Part shown: piece by piece, positions 1-5,784 of the stretch
Layout of the letters: each line of letters opens with the position of its first letter
How positions within the stretch are numbered: the first letter of the stretch is position 1
From: Chloroflexota bacterium
GTDB taxonomy: Bacteria > Chloroflexota > Anaerolineae > Anaerolineales > Anaerolineaceae
Assembly: GCA_023434145.1 (NCBI GenBank)
Contig: JAEYTI010000201.1
Location: forward strand, 1-11,586
Length of the DNA: 11,586 nt
Direction: 5' to 3'
Notes under the pieces: model-generated
Seen by the model: only the letters and a program-made list of their open reading frames with translations
Databases searched by the model: none
Told to the model about the DNA's origin: nothing
Made by a program: the position numbers and the translations under genes

Positions 1-18
1 AGCGTCACCAGGCGGCCA

Positions 19-148
19 CCCCCAAACTGAATTACACGCATGGTGTTTTGGGTGCATTTCAGTTGGGGGGAAGTTTTGTGGTAGCAGTCTGGTGATGTTC
101 AACATCACCAGACTGCTACCACAAAACTGAAATACACCCTGGTGTTTT
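19..148. repeat. nested palindromic repeat cluster (REP-like)
   Basis: Three related pieces lie within 130 bases. An imperfect stem-loop pairs 19-37 with 52-70 (16 of 19 positions). A perfect 28-bp inverted repeat, 72-99 and 101-128, has a single C at its centre. A 26-base segment at 24-49 (AAACTGAATTACAC, then GGTGTTTT) recurs at 124-148 with a one-base gap and a few changes, and its start recurs inverted at 52-64. Neither strand has a T-run after the perfect stem, so it is not a standard terminator. No protein is apparent. The cluster may continue to the left of the window. Confidence 0.75.
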
Positions 149-155
149 CTAACGA

Positions 156-184
156 TTGTATTTCCGCATAATAGTCGCTAAAAT
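156..184 (+). promoter_or_regulatory. candidate promoter of the mscM-like gene
   Basis: TTGTAT (156-161) and TAAAAT (179-184) are separated by 17 bases, a good sigma70-type spacing. The -35 matches at only three positions. It would start transcription near 191 and leave a leader of about 43 bases before the ATG at 234. This also argues against the TTG at 156 being the start codon. Not tested against background. Confidence 0.35.
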
Positions 185-233
185 GTATCAACATTGCCGT
201 AAATTGCCGATCGTGTTCAATCAGGGGGGAATT

Positions 234-1463
234 ATGACCACCGATGAATTGATTCAACAGCTTCAGAATAACTCGCTTCTGGCGCTTGGCGCGGTGGCGT
301 TGGCTTGCGCCTTGCTGTTTTTTGTCGCGCATCAGGGAATCGCGCGAGTTATTCTACACCTGGCGAAGCGCAGCACCTCCAAGTATGATGATATTTTGGT
401 GCGCAATTTGCGCCCGTTCCGCATGGCCTGGCTGGCTCCGCTGATCTTCCTCTACATCGCCGCGCCTCTTTTCCCGGTCTACCAGCCAGTGATCGGCAAG
501 GTGGCGCTGTTCTTCATCCTTTGGCTGAGCATTCTGTCACTGGCTTCCTTGCTGACGGCTATCAATGAGATCTATGAGAGCCGGCCAAACTATAATGGGG
601 TCAGCATTCAGGGCTACCTGGACATTGCCCGTCTTGTGATTGTTATCGTTGGGCTTATCCTGAGCATCACCCTGATCACTGGTCAGTCGCCGGTGGTACT
701 GTTGACCGGCCTGGGCGCAATCGCCGCCGTGTTGATGCTGATCTTCCAAAGCACCATCCTTTCGCTGGTCGCCAGCATCCAGATTGCCGCCAATGACCTG
801 CTCAAAGAGGGCGACTGGGTGGAGGTGCCCAGTTATGAGGCCGACGGCGACGTGACGAATATCAACCTGCACACGATTAAAATCCGCAACTTTGACATGA
901 CCTATTCGATCATCCCCACTTATAAGATCGTGGATGTGCCTTTTCGTAACTGGCGCGGGATGCAAGAAAGCGGAGGACGGCGCATTCAGCGCTCGCTGCT
1001 GATCGATATGGTCAGCATAAAGTTTTGCAACCGGGATATGTTGGATCAATTAAGTAAAATTGACCGGCTGAATGGGTGGATGAAGGAAAAAGTCGAGCGC
1101 TTAGAGGCCTACCAGATTGCTCACCGCGATCACTACGACTCTCCGCTGGACGGGCCGCAAATCACCAATATTGAGGTGTTCCGCGCCTATATCACCGCCT
1201 ACCTGCGCAGCCGGGATGATATCTACTGTGAAGGCCGGCCTTTTCTGGTGCGCGTGCTGGCTCCTACTGCCGCGGGTCTACCGGTTGAGCTGTACGTGTT
1301 TGCCAAAACCACTGAATGGGCAACCTATGAAAGCATCCAGGCCGAGATATTTGATCACCTGCTGGCGGCGGCTCACATCTTCGACCTGCGCGTATTCCAG
1401 GAACCCACCGGTTTGGATTTTGCTTCTTTTGCAAGGTCATCGGTGTTGGGGGAGCGGGTATAG
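234..1463 (+). CDS. ybdG: YbdG/MscM-type mechanosensitive ion channel (MscS superfamily)
   Basis: An inner-membrane channel that opens under membrane tension and releases solutes at osmotic downshock. The 409-residue product has hydrophobic segments at about 15-35, 65-84, 88-110 and 130-150, then a pore-lining helix at about 154-186 with the MscS-type GLGAIAAVLML start. The soluble MscS beta domain follows, with IQIAANDLLKEGDWVEVP, YEADGDV, IPTY and RNWRGMQESGGRR. ADGDV, IPTY and NWRGM-ESGGRR are characteristic of the YbdG branch (E. coli YbdG, about 415 aa) rather than short MscS, and the length fits. I chose ATG 234 because GGGGGGA lies 4 bases upstream. A TTG at 156 in the same frame would add 26 polar residues inside the promoter region. 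It appears monocistronic and is followed by hairpins. Family assignment is firm; conductance class is by homology only. Confidence 0.93.
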   Translation: MTTDELIQQLQNNSLLALGAVALACALLFFVAHQGIARVILHLAKRSTSKYDDILVRNLRPFRMAWLAPLIFLYIAAPLFPVYQPVIGKVALFFILWLSILSLASLLTAINEIYESRPNYNGVSIQGYLDIARLVIVIVGLILSITLITGQSPVVLLTGLGAIAAVLMLIFQSTILSLVASIQIAANDLLKEGDWVEVPSYEADGDVTNINLHTIKIRNFDMTYSIIPTYKIVDVPFRNWRGMQESGGRRIQRSLLIDMVSIKFCNRDMLDQLSKIDRLNGWMKEKVERLEAYQIAHRDHYDSPLDGPQITNIEVFRAYITAYLRSRDDIYCEGRPFLVRVLAPTAAGLPVELYVFAKTTEWATYESIQAEIFDHLLAAAHIFDLRVFQEPTGLDFASFARSSVLGERV

Positions 1464-1484
1464 GGCGTGTAAAGGAGTTCCTGG

Positions 1485-1498
1485 GCGGCTGAAGCCGC
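1485..1498. repeat. small extragenic hairpin GCGGC-TGAA-GCCGC
   Basis: A 5-bp stem with a TGAA loop lies 21 bases after the channel gene stop; CTGG before and CCAG after can extend it with a two-base bulge. A similar hairpin, GCGGAT-TT-ATCCGC, occurs at 1591-1604. Short GC-rich hairpins of this kind are, from memory, common between genes of filamentous Chloroflexota and some cyanobacteria. Role unknown. Confidence 0.5.
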
Positions 1499-1509
1499 AG
1501 CCAGGCCAG

Positions 1510-1580
1510 CAAAGCCCCACCTTCGTGGGGCTCCCTTTTATTGCATAGTCTGTTCTTAGCCCCACGAAGGTGGGGCTTTG
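1510..1580. repeat. pair of inverted 23-bp copies, each a hairpin; probable terminator of the channel gene
   Basis: The 23 bases at 1510-1532 are repeated exactly, in inverted orientation, at 1558-1580, with 25 bases between. Each copy folds alone: AGCCCCAC pairs with GTGGGGCT across a 4-base loop. On the + strand the first copy is followed by CCCTTTT, so it could terminate the upstream gene. The two copies can also pair with each other into a long cruciform. Confidence 0.7.
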
Positions 1581-1718
1581 GTGATGAGCCGCGGATTTAT
1601 CCGCCAGGCGACCGATGGGAAAGTCCCCTTATATTACGATCTCTAATGGCAAGACATCATCAGCCCGCTGGAAGCATTCTTTGCATATAGGGCAGCCCCC
1701 GTATGGTAAGAAACTCAA

Positions 1719-1724
1719 TATAAT
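1719..1724 (+). promoter_or_regulatory. candidate -10 box for radC
   Basis: A perfect TATAAT sits 36 bases before the radC start, which would give a leader of about 30 bases. No recognisable -35 (positions 1696-1701 are C-rich) and no extended TG element, so the call rests on the hexamer and its position. Confidence 0.35.
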
Positions 1725-1760
1725 AGAGGTACAACCCAGCTTACATCACAGGAATTTATC

Positions 1761-2462
1761 ATGACCCGCGAATCTCCCGGCACGTACCGTATCACCGACC
1801 TTTCTACCTCTGACCGGCCCCGCGAGCGGCTGGCGGAATTGGGCGCGCAGGCGCTCTCCAACGCGGAACTCATCGCCATCCTGCTGCGGGTGGGGATCGA
1901 GGGCGAGAACGCCGTCCAGATGGGCCAGCGATTGGTGCAAGACCTGGGCGGGCTGCACGGCCTGCACCGCGCATCTGTCGTGGAGCTAGCCAGCCAGCGC
2001 GGTTTGGGCACGGCCAAGGCCGCGCAGATCAAAGCGGCCATCGAGCTGGGCATGCGCATCCACACCCTGGTGCCCGAGGAGCGCCCGTGCGTGCAGTCGC
2101 CGGGGGATGCGGCGGCCCTGGTGCAGTATGAGATGTCTGCGCTGCAGCAGGAGCACCTGCGGGTGATCAACCTGGACACGCGCAACCGGTTGATCAACAT
2201 CGAGAAACTGTACGTCGGCTCGCTGAACGCTTCGACGGTGCGAATCGCGGAAATCTTCAAACCCGCCATCCAGCGCAACGCCGCCGGGCTGATCGTGATC
2301 CATAACCATCCCTCTGGCGATCCGACCCCCAGCCCCGAGGACGTGATGCTAACGCGCAACATTGTCAATGCGGGCAAACTGCTCGATATTGAGGTCATTG
2401 ATCATTTGGTGATCGGTTTGGGGCGGTATGTGAGTCTCAAAGAGAGGGGACTGGGATTTTAA
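1761..2462 (+). CDS. radC: RadC family protein (JAB1/MPN-like metalloprotein)
   Basis: 233 residues, the usual RadC length. The N-terminal part has the family motif RPRERLAELGAQALSNAELIAILLR (about 19-43) and a helix-hairpin-helix-like stretch around 78-98. The C-terminal half is the JAMM/MPN domain, with Glu131 and the zinc motif HNHPSGDPTPSPED (181-194; His181, His183, Ser191, Asp194). All metal-site residues are present, so it should be a folded metalloprotein. RadC was named for DNA repair, but the E. coli assignment was later withdrawn and the molecular function is unsettled. ATG 1761 is supported by AGGA at 1750-1753. It converges on ftsH and its stop codon lies inside the shared terminator stem. 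No phage or mobile-element genes adjoin it, so this looks like the chromosomal copy. Confidence 0.95.
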   Translation: MTRESPGTYRITDLSTSDRPRERLAELGAQALSNAELIAILLRVGIEGENAVQMGQRLVQDLGGLHGLHRASVVELASQRGLGTAKAAQIKAAIELGMRIHTLVPEERPCVQSPGDAAALVQYEMSALQQEHLRVINLDTRNRLINIEKLYVGSLNASTVRIAEIFKPAIQRNAAGLIVIHNHPSGDPTPSPEDVMLTRNIVNAGKLLDIEVIDHLVIGLGRYVSLKERGLGF

Positions 2463-2504
2463 AAATTTATGCCGACCGGAGAACCGGTCGGCATAAATTT
2501 TTAA
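2459..2504. terminator. bidirectional terminator between radC and ftsH
   Basis: A 21-bp perfect stem (2459-2479 with 2484-2504) has the loop AGAA. The GC-rich inner part is flanked by an A-run on one side and a T-run on the other, so RNA from either strand ends in a U-tract. It serves two convergent genes. The radC stop TAA (2460-2462) is part of the left arm and the ftsH stop is only 11 bases beyond the right arm. Confidence 0.92.
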
Positions 2505-2515
2505 GACCTTAATAT

Positions 2516-4399
2516 TTACTGCACGCTGGCGTTGGAATACACCGGGGCGGGGGTTGGTTCCTGCGCGATGCGGGCGTTGTTCATTAGCTCGACAAAGCGC
2601 TCGCGGCTGATTGTTTCGGTCTCCAGCAGCTCGCAGGCCAGGCATTCCACGAAGGCGCGTTTCTCCTCAAGGATGTTCTTCGCCTGATTGTAGCAGTTGT
2701 CGAGGATGTTCTTGACCGACTCATCCAGCGTCTCGAAGGTCTTTTGCGAGCCGCGCGGCTGGGCCAGGGCAGCGATGCCCTGCTGCTGCGGGTACACGCG
2801 CAGGCCGCTGGTCGAGTCCATGCCCAGGCGCATGACCATCTCTTCCGCCAGATTGGTGGCGACCATCAAATCGTTGGAAGCGCCGGAGGTGATATCCTGG
2901 AAGAAGATCTCTTCCGCCGCGCGCCCGCCCATCAGGCCGATGATGCGCGCCAGGATCTTATTCTTGGAGATGAGCATGCTGTCCTGCTCGGGCAGCGACA
3001 TGGTGTAGCCGCCGCTCTGACCGCGCGGGATGATGGTGATCTTGTAGACCGGGTCGGAGTGCTCGTTGTTATGGATGGCGACGGCGTGACCGGCCTCGTG
3101 GAAGGCGATGATGCGGCGCTCGTGGTCGCTCATCACGCGGTTCTTGCGCTGCACGCCGCCCGCCACACACTTCTCGAAGGCTTCTTCAAAGTCCTTCATA
3201 CCGATTTCTTTATTCCCGGCGCGCACGGCCACGATGGCGGCTTCGTTGACGATGTTGGCGAGGTCCGCGCCTACCAGGCCGGGGGTGGCCTTGGCGATGT
3301 TGGCGAGTTCTACGTCGGGGGCGAGCTTCTTGCCCTTGGCATGCACGCCGAGGATTGCCTCGCGGCCTTTGACGTCGGGGCGGTTGACGTGCACGCGGCG
3401 GTCAAAGCGACCGGGGCGGGTGAGAGCTGAGTCGAGTACATCGATGCGGTTGGTCGCGGCCAGCACGATCACGCCTTCCGAGGCCTCGAAGCCATCCATC
3501 TCGACCAGAAGCTGGTTGAGCGTCTGGTCGGCTTCCATTTCCGCGCCAGAGCCGGCGCCGTGGCGCTCGCGGCCCACCGCGTCGATCTCGTCGATGAAGA
3601 TGATGCATGGGGCGGCCTTGCGGGCCTTCTTGAACAGCGAGCGGACGCGCCCGGCACCAACACCCGCGAAGACTTCTACGAACTCGGAGCCCGAAATGGC
3701 GAAGAAGGGTACGCCGGCTTCACCGGCCACGGCTCTGGCAGCCAGCGTCTTGCCGGTGCCGGGGTCGCCGACCAGCAGCACGCCGCGCGGCATCTTGGCG
3801 CCCATCTCGGCGTACTTGTCGCCCTCTTTGAGGAAGGTGACAATGTCGCGGAGTTCTTGCAGGCTTTCGTCGATGCCGGCAACGTGGTCGAAGCGCGTGT
3901 CGGGGATGACGCCTTCTTCAAATTCCTTTTTCTTCATCGGGCCGTTTTCCACCAGGCGGAAGGCCATAAAGGTCAGCACGCCGATGAGGGCAAAGCTGAT
4001 GACGGTGCTGGCGGCGCGGCTGGCCTGCTGCGAGCGGCTCTTGACGATCTCGAACTGCACCTTGGAGAGGTCTTCACTGGTGAGGCCGAGGAAAGCAAGC
4101 TGCTCGAGCAGCGACTGGCTGGCATCGCGGATCGATTTTTCGGTGCTGCCGCCGCGGTAGTGGATCACCAGATCGCCGGTGACCGGGGTATCTTCAATCT
4201 TCGCAATTTTGCCCGCTTCGATGTCGGCTGCGACGGTGCTCAGCGAAAGGATCTTTGGGTCGCGGCGGGTAGGGAACCAGATGGCCGCGAGCATGGCGAA
4301 CAGGGCCAACAGCGCGGCGCCTGCCAGGAGAACTTTTTTATTGCGGAAAAACTGCCTGCGAGAGGGGTGATTGTTGCGAGAAGGTTGGTTGTTGTTCAT
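2516..4399 (-). CDS. ftsH: ATP-dependent zinc metalloprotease FtsH, divergent paralogue
   Basis: A membrane-anchored AAA+ protease that extracts and degrades misfolded membrane proteins and selected soluble ones. The 627 residues show a basic N-terminus, a membrane segment (about 22-42), an extracytoplasmic domain, a second membrane segment (about 131-150), and the AAA module: Walker A GDPGTGKT (211-218), pore loop FVEVFAGVGAGR (240-251), Walker B IIFIDE (266-271) and second region of homology with RPGRFDRR (328-335). The protease has HEAGH (434-438) and SGASND (505-510; Asp510 as third zinc ligand), so it should be active. Three departures are clear. Walker A has Asp where FtsH normally has Pro (GPPGTGKT). 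The segment after the second region of homology is unusual. The stretch at about 533-557 (VYPQQQGIAALAQPRG) lacks the family's usual sequence. ATG 4399 is the only Met at the N-terminus; GGAG lies about 14 bases upstream, a poor distance. It is probably one of several FtsH copies in the genome. Confidence 0.96.
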   Translation of the reverse strand: MNNNQPSRNNHPSRRQFFRNKKVLLAGAALLALFAMLAAIWFPTRRDPKILSLSTVAADIEAGKIAKIEDTPVTGDLVIHYRGGSTEKSIRDASQSLLEQLAFLGLTSEDLSKVQFEIVKSRSQQASRAASTVISFALIGVLTFMAFRLVENGPMKKKEFEEGVIPDTRFDHVAGIDESLQELRDIVTFLKEGDKYAEMGAKMPRGVLLVGDPGTGKTLAARAVAGEAGVPFFAISGSEFVEVFAGVGAGRVRSLFKKARKAAPCIIFIDEIDAVGRERHGAGSGAEMEADQTLNQLLVEMDGFEASEGVIVLAATNRIDVLDSALTRPGRFDRRVHVNRPDVKGREAILGVHAKGKKLAPDVELANIAKATPGLVGADLANIVNEAAIVAVRAGNKEIGMKDFEEAFEKCVAGGVQRKNRVMSDHERRIIAFHEAGHAVAIHNNEHSDPVYKITIIPRGQSGGYTMSLPEQDSMLISKNKILARIIGLMGGRAAEEIFFQDITSGASNDLMVATNLAEEMVMRLGMDSTSGLRVYPQQQGIAALAQPRGSQKTFETLDESVKNILDNCYNQAKNILEEKRAFVECLACELLETETISRERFVELMNNARIAQEPTPAPVYSNASVQ

Positions 4400-4730
4400 A
4401 ATCGTACTCGTAAAGCTCCAATCTTGATATGCCCAATAAAATCCAGCCCAAATACATACGCGCCAGACTCATGGAAAGGGATTTTGGTAAGACCCAGATT
4501 GTGGATGTGGATTAGCTATTTTATCAAGTTTTAGCATGGTTTTAAGAAAAATCAAGACTTTATAAAGCGTTCTAACAGGATTGCAAGGATGGACGGGCGT
4601 AACCTTTCAAGATGGTTCGGGTTATAGGATTAATTTTTAACAGCGCTGCCCCGGCGGGCCACTGCTTTTGAATAGCTCGCAAAAAATTAAGCATTTGGGT
4701 TTTGAAACTACTCAACCGGGGGATGAACTA
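4400..4730. other. gene-free leader and promoter region of ftsH
   Basis: 331 bases without a convincing gene, more A+T-rich than the flanking coding sequence. It contains the candidate ftsH promoter (4559-4586) and an unsupported 28-codon + strand frame (4429-4515). Otherwise I see nothing recognisable. Confidence 0.5.
4559..4586 (-). promoter_or_regulatory. candidate ftsH promoter
   Basis: On the minus strand TTGCAA (4586-4581) and TATAAA (4564-4559) are separated by 16 bases; they match the sigma70 consensus at 4/6 and 5/6. Transcription would begin near 4552, giving a long leader of about 150 bases before ftsH. Confidence 0.4.
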
Positions 4731-4783
4731 TGGTGTTTTGTTGTGTTTGCGGCGCGAAGCGCCGCAAACACAACAAAACACCA
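4731..4783. repeat. perfect 25-bp palindrome with 3-base loop
   Basis: 4731-4755 and 4759-4783 are exact reverse complements around GAA. The outer arm begins TGGTGTTTTG, the same 10 bases found at 41-50 in the palindrome cluster at the window start. A second small hairpin, ATGGGC-AAA-GCCCAT (4784-4798), abuts it. No T-run follows on either strand. Confidence 0.8.
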
Positions 4784-4803
4784 ATGGGCAAAGCCCATGA
4801 ATC

Positions 4804-4840
4804 ACTGCTGCGCGTGGGTTACTCTCCCACGCGCAGCAGT
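4804..4840 (-). terminator. hairpin after the exported-protein gene, probable terminator
   Basis: A perfect 15-bp GC-rich stem (4804-4818 with 4826-4840) with a 7-base loop begins 20 bases beyond the stop codon of the minus-strand gene. It lacks a U-tract, but two further hairpins (4784-4798 and 4731-4783) follow in the direction of transcription, so the three may act together as a transcription or RNA-decay barrier. Confidence 0.55.
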
Positions 4841-4860
4841 TTTGTCCGTTTGTGTATTCG

Positions 4861-5370
4861 CTATTGGCAAGTGACGCGCGGATTCCAGTCTTCAAAGACC
4901 CCGTTGGGGTTGTTCTGCCAGACCCAGGCGTGCAGCACATACACGCCCAAGGCTTCGTTCAGGTGCAGGTGCCGGCCCATTACTTCTGGCAGGCCGCTGT
5001 TCCCAGATTCTGCCCAGGCATCCGCCGGGACGATGTACTCTACCGCGCCCAGCTTCATTTGCCCGTCATTGTTTTTGCTGTACACCATCGCCTCGGGGCG
5101 GTTGGCGTCTAAACGGGTGTCGAGCAGGCTGGTGTTGATGTAATGGAACCCCATCGCGCCCACGCCGGGGTTGTCAAAGCAGTGATCCAGCCCCGGTACC
5201 AGACCGTACCCATCGGCCTGGGCTGCCTCCAGTTTTTGGTATTTCGCGGTTGCTGCTCGCAGCTTGCCCAATTCACCCCGGTTTGCGGCGGTAGCGATCG
5301 TCACCGAGGCAAGGATTACCAGCACCACGGCCACCGCAATCAGAGCTTTGCGTTTCATGGTGGCCTGCAT
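4861..5370 (-). CDS. exported protein of unknown function
   Basis: 169 residues. A signal peptide is clear: basic MKRK (5-8), a hydrophobic core to about 26, and a likely cleavage around Ala28-Ala29. The mature part resembles a conserved but uncharacterised secreted family I know from Actinobacteria and Chloroflexota. Its recurring features are TAKYQKLEAAQADGY (41-55), a Cys-containing DHCFDNPGVGAMGFHY (62-77), RPEAMVY (91-97), VEYIVP (110-115) and a C-terminal HAWVWQNNPNGVFEDWNP (147-164). Cys64 and Cys168 could form a disulfide, and conserved His76, Glu111 and His147 suggest a ligand or metal site, but this is conjecture. ATG 5370 overlaps the upstream stop (TAATG), implying coupled translation. 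Met5 at 5358 is an alternative start, with CAGG 5 bases upstream. Confidence 0.85.
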   Translation of the reverse strand: MQATMKRKALIAVAVVLVILASVTIATAANRGELGKLRAATAKYQKLEAAQADGYGLVPGLDHCFDNPGVGAMGFHYINTSLLDTRLDANRPEAMVYSKNNDGQMKLGAVEYIVPADAWAESGNSGLPEVMGRHLHLNEALGVYVLHAWVWQNNPNGVFEDWNPRVTCQ

Positions 5371-5642
5371 TAGTAGCTGAAGTACGGATCGAGCACCCGT
5401 ACCTCGGTGATGCGGTCGACCGGCAGGCCGTTGCGCTCCGCCGCGCTGCGGATCGCCTCGGGGGAGGGGGCGTCGTAAACGCAGAAGGTCTTTTGCTTGT
5501 CCTGCGTGACGTAGGAATGGATCCAGGTTACGATGTCTTTCGCATTGTTGTCGACCACGCGCAGGCAGACCTGGGAGCCCTGCATATCCGCGGGGATGGC
5601 GAGGCCATCGGGGAAGGTGCGTTCAACGATATAACGAGGCAT
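5370..5642 (-). CDS. DUF4242 (nickel-binding-like, SCO4226 type) small protein
   Basis: 90 residues from MPRYIVERTF to PYFSY. The DUF4242 pattern is evident: MPRYIVERTFPDGL at the start, a central VTWIHSYVTQDKQKTFCVY (38-56), APSPEAIRSAAERNGLPVD (58-76) and a final ITEVRVLDP. The family has a ferredoxin-like alpha/beta fold; Streptomyces SCO4226 was described as binding nickel, but the cellular role is unknown. I chose ATG 5642 because AAGGAG lies 7 bases upstream; a start 12 codons earlier (5678) lacks this and adds non-family residues. It overlaps the exported-protein gene by one base, so the two products are probably made together. A TATACT at 5712-5707 on the minus strand could be a -10 box, with no good -35. 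Confidence 0.88.
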   Translation of the reverse strand: MPRYIVERTFPDGLAIPADMQGSQVCLRVVDNNAKDIVTWIHSYVTQDKQKTFCVYDAPSPEAIRSAAERNGLPVDRITEVRVLDPYFSY

Positions 5643-5784
5643 GAGATTCTCCTTTTCTACTGGTTGGTGTTGGCTCAAAACGGATGTTTGTTATCCGATT
5701 GAGGCCAGTATAGGAGAACCTGCTCCGTTTTATATCGTGGAGCGTACCTGGTTTGGAATGCGCGTGTACCCAGATTGGCGGGCG

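Noticed and set aside
72..128. Rho-independent terminator of a gene left of the window
   Set aside because: The perfect stem has no T-run after it on either strand, and the surrounding related repeats point to a repeat element instead.
1..155. CRISPR array
   Set aside because: The repeats are palindromic, unequal, in mixed orientation and not separated by regular unique spacers; there are no cas genes.
156..233. TTG start extending the channel protein by 26 residues
   Set aside because: The extension lies in the candidate promoter and leader, is absent from the family, and ATG 234 has a good purine-rich ribosome site.
4429..4515. 28-codon + strand frame beginning MPNKIQPKYIRARL
   Set aside because: No ribosome-binding site and no recognised family; kept only as a note on the gene-free region.
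3108..4534. Long + strand open frames opposite ftsH
   Set aside because: They are shadows caused by high-GC codon use in ftsH; they are low-complexity, match no family, and the minus frame has every FtsH motif.
5643..5678. 12-residue upstream extension of the DUF4242 protein
   Set aside because: The extension covers the AAGGAG ribosome site, and the family begins at MPRY.
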